Source: Areca catechu (taxonomy: Eukaryota > Streptophyta > Magnoliopsida > Arecales > Arecaceae). From it: DNA of 64,000 bases. A program made the position numbers and the translations under genes. Below, one piece after another: positions 61,840 to 64,000 of the stretch. The DNA lies in contig CM038040.1 of NCBI GenBank assembly GCA_021397845.1, positions 23,162,315 to 23,226,314 of the forward strand, given 5' to 3'. Below the pieces are notes generated by a model. It was not told the DNA's origin, ran no database searches, and was given only the letters and a program-made list of their open reading frames with translations. Within the stretch, counting starts at the first letter, position 1. Each line of letters opens with the position of its first letter.

Positions 61840-63868
61840 CATAAATACATACGTAAATACATACATAAATACATGAAAATGTGTATTTCCATGCAGACAC
61901 ACGTCAACATGCGCCAAAACATAAATAATGGAAATAGTAGCTATTTGTAATTAAACTAATTAAAATAAGGACTCGGTAATTGCTGTTCTGACTCAGTGCT
62001 GGGTGCTGAACCTCGCACAAGTTCTTATGGTGCTGACTGGCAAGGACCAACACTGGTCATCTTTGGAAATGATGCATATACATAATCATGTCTAGATATG
62101 CAGATGCATATTTTGTGTATAGAATATATTTTCTTATAACTTTATGATGATCGGATATCATGCAAGAGTGAGGTATTGGAGCCCAAAGAAAATGAGATTG
62201 TATAGTGAAAGAACAAAAATAACTTAAATCAAAATATAAAACAAGTGATCAAGAAAGGTCTATGATTTGAAACCCAAAATCTGAGCTCTTACCTCTAACA
62301 AGTTGGATAACCAAGTAAGCTCAAGAATCTCTATCAGTTCAGCTAATAAGACAACAATGGCATATATTGTCACTTTTGTCATGTATTCATGAGTTCAGCA
62401 TGGAATTTATAGATTGGATTGTATTTTGGAAGTGCTTGATATTGTTAACATGTGCATTGTACAATATGTTTATCATGTATCCATGTATGGCGTGGTGTGT
62501 GTGTTAATGAAGTAGTTGAATAGAAAACTGACCAATTCCATACCAAGTTTCCTGGTGATAATCTGGCCAAGTAGGTGCTCTGGTAATCACTTGGGCAATA
62601 GGCCTAGGCCTATTGCCTTTGCAACTAAGATTGTAATTTAGCAGTTTTTCTTTCATGTTGACAGAATACCTATATACTGATGTTCTTTTGAATGTCTATA
62701 TTACATATCTATATGAATAACATCCAAATTACTCTGTAGTCTAAAGTAGACTGCATTGCATGATGCTTCAACAGTGAGCTAAGTGAACGTGGCATGGGCA
62801 TGTTTGTTTCTCTTTCAAGGCTTAGGCAGTTCCCAGAAATGTGGGAGATCCTGCACATTTATCTCCATGTTACTTCAAACACAATATCAGTTTTGCATCT
62901 GTTTGGATAATGATTAAACATATATTATCTTCATTCAAGTGAGCAAATTGCAGTCAAATGTTTTCCTAAATATATTTTCTTAAGAAAGGAGTCATTAAAA
63001 TTCTTTTTACATGTATGTATCCATTCAATTTATAGTTAACTTTCATTAGTTTCTGCTGCTGGAACTGATAGTCTTGCTATGTTGGTTTGGCTCTTAACTA
63101 CTAATGTTTGTTTTTCTAATTGTTTAGGTTTCGTTACTTTTAAAAGAAAGTTTTATCGAATCTTTTCCGCATCGCGACAGATCCTTTATGAAGGTATGCT
63201 TGTTGGACACTCAAACCTTTTTTCTTTATTGAATTTGATTTTTTTTCTGAAAATTAAATAATTATAGTTTATTCCAAGACTGTAATTCATTAGCAATTCT
63301 GGTCAGGGTATAATCCATCTATAGAGCATTCAATTTTGTCTTAAAACTGCATAACTATTTTCTTTGTATATTCGAAGCATAAAATTTTGAACTAAAAGTT
63401 ACATAAAGATTTCACTCATAGTAGAAATTTTAGAAATCTTTTCTAGCGATTGGCAGGTCTTTGCTTCTAGAATCTAGGGCTGTACATGGTATATGACAAC
63501 CTTTTTCTTTTTTTTGTGTGTGCGCGCGCACGTGGGAGGGGGGTGCTAAGAAAGGCTGGAGCCTTAATCTTAGTTTATCTTCTGATTTCAAGTATTATAA
63601 CTTAACAATTACATGTCAGATCTTGAATAGTCAAAACATGATAGCCCACTTTCCTTATGGAGTAGTATTGAAATATTATATTTGTGATTGTGTTAAAATA
63701 TGGAGGGAAGGATTTTCTTTGCACTAGAACTGTTTAAATACAGTGGTTTAAATATTCGCCATGCTTAACTTTCCTGTCTTTTCCTTTACATCGTGGCAGC
63801 TTTTTGTGGATACCCAGCTTTTCTCTGTACATACAGACCTTGTTCTCTCCTTCTACCAAAAGGACTAG
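13528..63868 (+). CDS. DENN (AEX-3) domain protein, 3' part of gene, 15 exons spread over 50 kb
   Basis: This is a predicted Rab guanine-nucleotide exchange factor acting in membrane trafficking. DENN proteins share a tripartite uDENN-cDENN-dDENN module that loads GTP onto Rab GTPases. The order seen is the end of uDENN (13528-15351, with ADDSTLYGCC and CYCILSRLPFFELHFG), a low-complexity acidic linker (31362-33698), cDENN (33810-50894, with ALLEKQIVIICSNL, IRPYQWQSLLMP and LDAPVPYI), a connecting exon (53765-53842) and dDENN (59497-63868, ending in VLSFYQKD then TAG). Nearly all introns are GT-AG and phases match across junctions. The exons give about 625 codons. The N-terminus is not in the window, because no exon encoding upstream uDENN was found in 1-13527. 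Two defects are visible: a one-base frameshift near 15263 and an unclear acceptor before 47970. The gene could therefore be inactive, or the assembly may contain errors. Family membership is secure; the exact Rab substrate is unknown. Confidence 0.9.
13765..13809 (+). CDS. DENN exon b (uDENN)
   Basis: Fifteen codons (EQLKQNNQSFVFRLQ) are flanked by gcag and gttctt. The phase is 0 on both sides and the 177-bp intron from exon a is ordinary. Confidence 0.88.
13810..15152 (+). other. DENN intron b-c
   Basis: A 1343-bp AT-rich intron. It contains one MITE (14643-14856); nothing else is recognised. Confidence 0.6.
14643..14856 (-). mobile_element. MITE copy 2 of the hAT-type family (214 bp)
   Basis: It is inverted relative to copy 1, beginning CAAGAATTCAGG and ending TTTAAAACCATG. 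Flanks CTCATCTC and CTCGTCCC match at 6 of 8 positions. It has the same GGGAC/GTCCC interior as the other copies. Confidence 0.7.
15153..15351 (+). CDS. DENN exon c (uDENN end), with one-base frameshift
   Basis: The first 29 codons (VADDSTLYGCC through MVQKPSNLVSMLK) are clean to 15239. Reading then continues VSKATLHP into TAA at 15264, while SRHILTTSRCYCILSRLPFF resumes from 15266 in another frame, up to the donor at 15352. Adding one T to the TT at 15263-15264 would restore a single frame and also give the exon the 2-nt overhang that exon d needs. The AAG|GTGAGC at 15240 looks like a donor, but using it would leave the conserved downstream segment without an acceptor. Confidence 0.82.
16065..16300 (+). 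pseudogene. Cytochrome P450 N-terminal fragment, left arm
   Basis: From the ATG at 16065 the frame reads a membrane anchor (MFLVTISFASVLLLATLAKA), a proline hinge (SRLPLGSLALPFIGHLHLL) and RHGTLFSLPLSSTLCIIASG. This is the N-terminal region of a CYP71-clan P450, closest in feel to CYP93. Homology ends at about 16300. About 75 residues of a roughly 500-residue enzyme are present, with no heme-binding region. Confidence 0.8.
16504..17199 (-). pseudogene. Repeat-protein remnant, segment 4 (231 codons open)
   Basis: Two imperfect units of about 100 residues are visible. Each has a SSL.S-R.. start, a VEVA.Q motif, an EGNF/ERNF motif, a basic patch (HSKRKSS, or HIKRKRSGGRKKRQ) and a KM.RKPDSFP-like motif. 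At least five units occur over 16504-25066 once insertions are ignored. The basic patches look like nuclear-localisation signals. The family is not recognised. The gene lies inside the long-TIR element on the strand of the right-arm P450 start, so a fused transcript is possible. Confidence 0.5.
17320..17626 (-). pseudogene. Repeat-protein remnant, segment 3
   Basis: It continues the same gene on the far side of hAT-B: RRRAVTDDSMEFAMQEVGPE, FTGLTPDGNLGDDGVA, then KPKSAGEVDLDEEQEANNSS and ASGRALTDDAVEAANQ. The frame is lost near 17320-17335, and recognisable repeat sequence goes on in another frame (PEGEFRDNVGNQIF). Confidence 0.6.
17881..17907. repeat. 27-bp palindrome in the 5' region of hAT-B
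   Basis: Two 13-base arms (GTTACATGGCTAC and GTAGCCATGTGAC) surround a single T, with one mismatch between the arms. It lies about 250 bp inside the element end, as in hAT-A and hAT-C. Confidence 0.8.
19474..21380. mobile_element. 1907-bp solo LTR, GC-rich
   Basis: It begins TGTTACAGCCG and ends CGGCAACA. It is flanked by the 5-bp duplication GATAT at 19469-19473 and 21381-21385. There is no internal gag-pol region, so it is a solo LTR left by recombination. Base composition is far more GC-rich than the surroundings. A GATAAAAGG near 20998 may be its promoter element if it is read on the + strand. The superfamily cannot be assigned from the LTR alone. Confidence 0.88.
19570..20600. repeat. 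GC-rich tandem repeat, 185-bp higher-order unit, about 5.5 copies
   Basis: The landmark GCCGGGTGGCGCC recurs at 19691, 19876, 20061, 20246 and 20430, a period of 184-185 bp. Each unit contains three related subunits of about 61-62 bp that share TCCACCTCGGCCGA and a CGCCAGGTG/CGCCGGGTG core. The long open frames here on both strands come from the repeat and are not genes. Confidence 0.9.
24301..24684 (-). pseudogene. Repeat-protein remnant, segment 2
   Basis: With frame changes, the - strand gives FLDKPKSIRDWGEGQEAIDS, then TNDTVEIARERVVTDDAIER and QRIGPDFTGLMPEGDFGDDV, one more repeat unit. hAT-B lies immediately after it on the same strand. Confidence 0.6.
24685..24855 (-). mobile_element. 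MITE copy 3 of the hAT-type family (171 bp)
   Basis: It begins CAAGGATTCAGG and ends TTTAAAACCTTG. The duplication ACGACACC / GCGACACC matches at 7 of 8 positions. It sits inside the repeat-protein remnant. Confidence 0.8.
24856..25066 (-). pseudogene. Repeat-protein remnant, segment 1
   Basis: The - strand reads EEFDQNEEKEINASGFASCR, then VLTDDTVEVA and GGLDITGLIGGKFGGVA. It is one unit of the repeat seen at 16504-17199. MITE copy 3 inserted directly after it. Confidence 0.6.
25286..25534 (-). pseudogene. Unrecognised reading frame fused downstream of the P450 fragment
   Basis: The frame that carries the P450 tail runs on into VSLSTKVDVENVVSRVHDTE and GGEISTVEEENNGDMHC, then stops at about 25286. 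No domain is recognised. It may be the N-terminal side of the repeat protein further along the - strand. Confidence 0.4.
25535..25951 (-). pseudogene. Cytochrome P450 N-terminal fragment, right arm
   Basis: On the - strand the ATG at 25951 opens MEQEGFTSPTFFLLLAISLA. A deletion of about 45 bp relative to the left arm removes the proline hinge and shifts the frame at AKAHSS. The other frame then continues with FIGHLHLLR, ELFKTHDTAILNRPQ and FAFGPYGPYRRFVKCLCMSK, ending near 25535. It covers roughly the first 130 residues of a CYP93-like P450. It is inverted relative to the left fragment. Confidence 0.82.
26246..28001. other. DENN intron, no gene recognised
   Basis: AT-rich sequence with homopolymer runs and a short (GT)n near 27259. 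The stretch 27650-27900 resembles decayed LTR sequence but has no clear ends. Confidence 0.4.
28605..28628. repeat. Perfect 24-bp palindrome
   Basis: GGTCTCCCACGG is followed directly by its reverse complement. It lies in the GC-rich block. Confidence 0.85.
28961..28970 (+). promoter_or_regulatory. TATA box in the GC-rich LTR-like block
   Basis: CTATATAAAG lies at the GC-rich to AT-rich transition, followed about 25 bp on by a TAATAAAAAG poly(A)-type signal, as in plant LTRs. Confidence 0.45.
29561..31361 (+). other. DENN intron, distal part
   Basis: AT-rich sequence with poly(T) at 30600 and poly(A) at 31088. No gene or element is recognised. The end is the pyrimidine-rich tract before exon d. 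Confidence 0.5.
31362..31829 (+). CDS. DENN exon d (uDENN end plus linker)
   Basis: The exon starts after tgcag and completes a split serine codon from exon c, then reads IFIEERFEWLTKGIDMLNLL, the end of the uDENN region. A polar, acidic, poorly conserved linker of about 110 residues follows, then IPDAVWPLLRCRLYES. The 468-nt length (1 + 155 codons + 2 nt) fits the phases of both neighbours. It is the largest exon seen. Confidence 0.9.
31830..33571 (+). other. DENN intron d-e
   Basis: A 1742-bp AT-rich intron carrying one probable hAT-type MITE (32573-33101). Nothing else is recognised. Confidence 0.6.
32573..33101. mobile_element. Probable hAT-type MITE (529 bp)
   Basis: It begins GAAGGTTTTAAATAA and ends TTATTTAAAACCTCG. 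The flanks ATTAAAGC and ACTAAAGT match at 6 of 8 positions. The interior is AT-rich without coding sequence. Confidence 0.5.
33572..33698 (+). CDS. DENN exon e (linker)
   Basis: Flanked by gcag and gtttga, this exon finishes the split serine codon and encodes an acidic linker ending in GHGDILEWAK. Its 127-nt length returns the frame to phase 0. Confidence 0.87.
33810..34007 (+). CDS. DENN exon f (start of cDENN)
   Basis: Sixty-six codons lie between ttcag and gtacat. They read ANGHGSLQIICEYYQLHCPA, then a stretch with FQPLEHLHPLEFHRPG and ending SLELAE. This matches the beginning of the central DENN domain in plant family members. Confidence 0.9.
34155..34244 (+). CDS. DENN exon g (cDENN)
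   Basis: Thirty codons lie between tcag and gtaagt (AHSALLAEEEAIALSVWTIA to CGCLRLEN). Both ends are in phase 0. The following intron is 13.7 kb long and filled with nested transposons. Confidence 0.9.
35061..35385 (+). repeat. 5' LTR of copia-2
   Basis: It starts TGTAAATTAGTATATG and ends CCCTTTCTTACA. Inside is an 81-bp unit (GTCTTATTAGGA landmarks at 35101, 35182 and 35263) repeated about 2.7 times. The likely TATA is at 35314 (TTTATATAAA). Confidence 0.85.
35386..35397 (+). promoter_or_regulatory. Primer-binding site of copia-2
   Basis: TGGTATCAGAAC directly follows the LTR. It matches the initiator methionine tRNA 3' end used by most plant copia elements, apart from the final bases. 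Confidence 0.85.
35974..36990 (+). pseudogene. copia-2 gag remnant
   Basis: It starts MAAFPIQPTMSPFLSQLIPE and contains the capsid motif KLTFSNYLLWKWQTIPFIRS. Stops or shifts occur near 36262, 36500 and 36727. A CX2CX4HX4C zinc knuckle (CQLCQIKGHTTANC) lies at about 36857-36898. Confidence 0.82.
37020..38340 (+). pseudogene. copia-2 protease and integrase remnant
   Basis: The protease motif is altered to DFGASNHIT (near 37069) where the family has D-S/T-G-A. The integrase shows YLDVWGRALVQAYSRNHFY, then the second aspartate in HSDGGGEY and the glutamate region GIVEQKHQHI, interrupted by stops near 37805 and 37962. A long downstream part (TAVHIINRLPKKFLGHKSPF) is open to 38336. Confidence 0.8.
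38980..40480 (+). pseudogene. copia-2 reverse transcriptase and RNase H remnant
   Basis: RT motifs are KKVVGCKWVYKIK, CRLLKSLYGLK and the catalytic region LLIYIDGIVITG, in which the second aspartate of the usual Y-x-D-D box is glycine. DLGELKYFFGMEVDRVRD and the segment with HSILGALQYLTFIMPDIVYA follow. RNase H is recognised by CGFTDANWTGDRD and ARSSAEAEY. Several stops are present, so it cannot be active. Confidence 0.82.
40487..40494 (+). promoter_or_regulatory. Polypurine tract of copia-2
   Basis: GAGGGGGG lies two bases before the 3' LTR, where plus-strand DNA synthesis is primed. Confidence 0.8.
40496..40840 (+). repeat. 3' LTR of copia-2
   Basis: It starts TGTTAGTTAGTATATG and ends CCCTTTCTCACA. 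It shares the internal repeat units with the 5' LTR and carries an extra partial unit and a TATATATG insertion region. Confidence 0.85.
40841..41659. other. Interior of the second long-TIR element
   Basis: AT-rich sequence between copia-2 and hAT-C. No gene is recognised. Confidence 0.45.
42105..45350 (-). pseudogene. hAT-C transposase, best preserved of the three
   Basis: The ATG at 45350 opens MDLSRRKKDPERDIGWLHGE and a BED finger (frame broken at about 45228). An open segment at 44791-45147 is followed by the DUF659 core, where VMYDSW keeps the first aspartate but is frame-broken near 44360. HNVVQVITDNGPQYRA at about 44240 keeps the second. Introns with GT-AG borders are visible around 43550-43620, 43325-43405 and 43150-43245. 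The 343-codon open segment 42105-43136 holds the dimerisation domain (NWSTFGLIHSKQRN) and the long Q/S/D-rich tail. In it the conserved SSGCERNW reads SSGYERNW. Confidence 0.85.
46136..46162. repeat. Perfect 27-bp palindrome in the 5' region of hAT-C
   Basis: Arms GTCACATGGCTAC and GTAGCCATGTGAC are perfect reverse complements around a single A. The position corresponds to the palindromes in the other two copies. A C18 run lies just to its left (46108-46125). Confidence 0.88.
46413..46929. other. Interior of the second long-TIR element
   Basis: No gene is recognised. The sequence becomes purine-rich from about 46720, merging into the right TIR. Confidence 0.4.
47917..48024 (+). CDS. DENN exon h (cDENN), 5' boundary uncertain
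   Basis: The conserved core FAGALLEKQIVIICSNL (about 47974-48024) ends at a donor (gtacga) in phase 0 and joins exon i perfectly. Homology would place the 5' end at about 47962, but the two bases before it are AT, not AG. The nearest phase-0 AG gives a start at 47917 and adds about 16 hydrophobic residues. The start used here is that in-phase AG, and the acceptor may in fact be mutated. Confidence 0.6.
48025..50646 (+). other. DENN intron h-i
   Basis: A 2.6-kb AT-rich intron. A stretch at 48895-49230 (GGGTTGGCACGTGACATAG and a TGAGCTAATGGCTCAGTAAG inverted motif) looks like decayed LTR-type repeat without definable ends. A TA/TG microsatellite lies at about 50613-50637, just before the acceptor. 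Confidence 0.45.
50647..50721 (+). CDS. DENN exon i (cDENN)
   Basis: Twenty-five codons lie between gcag and gtatgc. They include GILSAAVLSVVPLIRPYQW and end QSLLMP, the most conserved strand-helix unit of cDENN. Confidence 0.92.
50844..50894 (+). CDS. DENN exon j (cDENN)
   Basis: Seventeen codons (ILPNDMLDFLDAPVPYI) lie between ccag and gtgagt. The LDAPVPYIVG signature is completed by the first codons of the next exon. Confidence 0.92.
50895..53764 (+). other. DENN intron j-k
   Basis: A 2.9-kb intron holding the LTR-like block 51607-52691. A short piece at 51411-51490 starting CAGGGTTTTAAAGCTGG resembles a hAT end without a partner. No gene is seen. Confidence 0.5.
51607..52691. mobile_element. 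LTR-like repeat fragment
   Basis: It carries CCCAAGAGGGTAGAGAGGGG near its start and TCATCAAAATCAATC, then GGGACCAACA, at its end, a layout I associate with widespread plant LTR-type repeats. GAGTCGACTC-like motifs recur at 52170-52400, as in the copia-1 LTR. No target-site duplication was found and the left end is approximate. Confidence 0.4.
53765..53842 (+). CDS. DENN exon k (cDENN end)
   Basis: Twenty-six codons lie between gtag and gtgagc, starting VGIKKKTPDILPKLANAILI and ending NKNQ. They contain an A9 run (ataaaaaaaaag) that is in frame as written. Confidence 0.88.
53843..57264 (+). other. DENN intron k-l, first part
   Basis: AT-rich intron. An (ATT)n(ATC)n microsatellite lies at about 54791-54821. 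A repeat-like stretch at 54890-55170 has no clear termini. No gene is recognised. Confidence 0.5.
57273..57483 (+). mobile_element. MITE copy 4 of the hAT-type family (211 bp)
   Basis: It begins CAAGGTTTCAAATCCCG and ends CTGAATCCTTG, with a perfect 8-bp duplication GTCCAACC at 57265-57272 and 57484-57491. Confidence 0.9.
57492..58286 (+). other. DENN intron between two MITEs
   Basis: No gene or repeat is recognised in this stretch. Confidence 0.4.
58295..58508 (+). mobile_element. MITE copy 5 of the hAT-type family (214 bp)
   Basis: It begins CAAGGTTTTAAATCCCG and ends CTGAATCCTTG, with a perfect 8-bp duplication CTCTTAGG at 58287-58294 and 58509-58516. It is in the same orientation as copy 4, about 1 kb away. 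Confidence 0.92.
58517..59496 (+). other. DENN intron k-l, last part
   Basis: AT-rich, with a G-rich run at about 59070 (GTGGGGGGCGGGGTGTGGGG). Nothing else is recognised before the acceptor of exon l. Confidence 0.45.
59497..59631 (+). CDS. DENN exon l (between cDENN and dDENN)
   Basis: Forty-five codons lie between gtag and gtaagt. They begin VRSPSMPQLPRQRELLSSLG and end RPIYECTDVQ, typical of the cDENN-dDENN junction in plant DENN proteins. Confidence 0.9.
60333..60513 (-). mobile_element. Probable tRNA-derived SINE
   Basis: On the - strand the body starts GGTGCCAACTG. It shows an A-box-like TGGTAGAGTGTCTGG (60481-60495) and a B-box-like GGGTCAATTCT (60452-60462) at promoter spacing, then a non-tRNA tail. 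Similar A-rich flanks (TTAAGGGAAAAAAAGA at 60317 and TTAAAGTGAAAAAGGA at 60514) may be a degraded target-site duplication. It does not fold as a full tRNA. Confidence 0.45.
60751..60858 (+). CDS. DENN exon m (dDENN)
   Basis: Thirty-six codons lie between acag and gtttct, with VEAAKGFLTILRSYLDSLCS at the start. The phase is 0 on both sides. Confidence 0.9.
60945..61478. mobile_element. Foldback element with arms of about 130 bp
   Basis: The left arm (60945-61075) reads ATATATGCTCCTCTTGAT, then CCAAAAATCAATAAT, GAAGATCCAT and TATGCCTAGAAGCCA. The right arm (61330-61478) carries the same blocks inverted. The centre has no coding sequence. A telomere-like repeat tract follows the left arm directly. 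Confidence 0.65.
61074..61110. repeat. Short interstitial telomere-like repeat
   Basis: About five units of CCCTAAA (one with an extra A) in tandem, inside the foldback element beside its left arm. Confidence 0.85.
61809..61882. repeat. Compound microsatellite
   Basis: (AC)n runs into (AT)n and then into ATAC/AAATAC units. Confidence 0.9.
61883..63127 (+). other. DENN intron m-n, last part
   Basis: AT-rich intron sequence with no gene or element recognised. Confidence 0.5.
63128..63193 (+). CDS. DENN exon n (dDENN)
   Basis: Twenty-two codons lie between ttag and gtatgc (VSLLLKESFIESFPHRDRSF then MK). Confidence 0.9.
63194..63799 (+). other. DENN intron n-o
   Basis: A 606-bp intron with a GTGTGTGCGCGCGCACGTGGG tract near 63516. 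Nothing else is recognised. Confidence 0.6.
63800..63868 (+). CDS. DENN terminal exon o (dDENN end and stop)
   Basis: After ggcag the exon reads LFVDTQLFSVHTDLVLSFYQ, KD and the stop codon TAG. This is the usual conserved C-terminal end of the dDENN subdomain, so the protein ends here. Confidence 0.92.
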   Translation, partial: LFVDTQLFSVHTDLVLSFYQKD

Positions 63869-64000
63869 AGCTGCTGTGGGAGGTTCTGGTAACGAAGGTA
63901 CCAGAAGGAGGCCATGAAAGCAATCCTTGTATTTTGTTTCTTCATCTTGCTGCTTTCATATCCCAGCCAGCTTGGTATCGAATTTAGGTCTCTGCATTTT
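63869..64000 (+). other. Start of DENN 3' untranslated region
   Basis: This sequence follows the stop codon. No poly(A) signal is visible before the window ends, so the 3' UTR continues to the right. Confidence 0.6.

Overview
The window is eukaryotic nuclear DNA from a flowering plant. Coding sequence is scattered as short exons in AT-rich introns, there are plant-type telomere-like repeats (CCCTAAA), and the transposons are plant-type Ty1/copia, hAT, Mutator-like and MITE elements. A large-genome monocot such as a palm would fit, but that is an impression and not something the sequence proves.

One host gene runs through almost the whole window on the + strand. It is a DENN (AEX-3) domain protein, a predicted guanine-nucleotide exchange factor for Rab GTPases. 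Fifteen coding exons can be read between 13528 and the stop codon at 63866-63868, about 625 codons, covering the end of uDENN, a variable linker, cDENN and dDENN. The N-terminal exons lie to the left of the window, so 1-13527 is probably intron as well. Splice phases agree from exon to exon with two exceptions. One base seems to be missing at about 15263, and the exon ending at 48024 has no clear acceptor where homology expects one.

The introns are inflated by nested transposons. (1) 1-9621: a decayed copia element on the - strand, whose 5' LTR is split by a full-length hAT element (hAT-A, 4280-9067, 8-bp target-site duplication CATGATAC). (2) The 16-kb intron 15352-31361: a long-TIR, Mutator-like element (15848-26245) with cytochrome P450 fragments in both arms and a decayed repeat-protein gene inside. 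It is interrupted by hAT-B (17635-24292, TSD GTATCATC). hAT-B is itself interrupted by a 1.9-kb solo LTR (19474-21380, TSD GATAT) that carries a GC-rich 185-bp higher-order tandem repeat. A GC-rich LTR-like block follows at 28002-29560. (3) The 13.7-kb intron 34245-47916: a second long-TIR element (34377-47198) that received a complete copia element (35061-40840) and hAT-C (41668-46404, - strand, TSD GGAATTAA).

Smaller elements are scattered through the introns. Five copies of a 170-215 bp hAT-type MITE are present, each with an 8-bp target-site duplication. There is also a 357-bp deletion-type relative of the large hAT family, a foldback element, a probable tRNA-derived SINE and microsatellites. 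All transposon genes seen here are broken. No bacterial-type system, CRISPR array or rRNA gene was seen.
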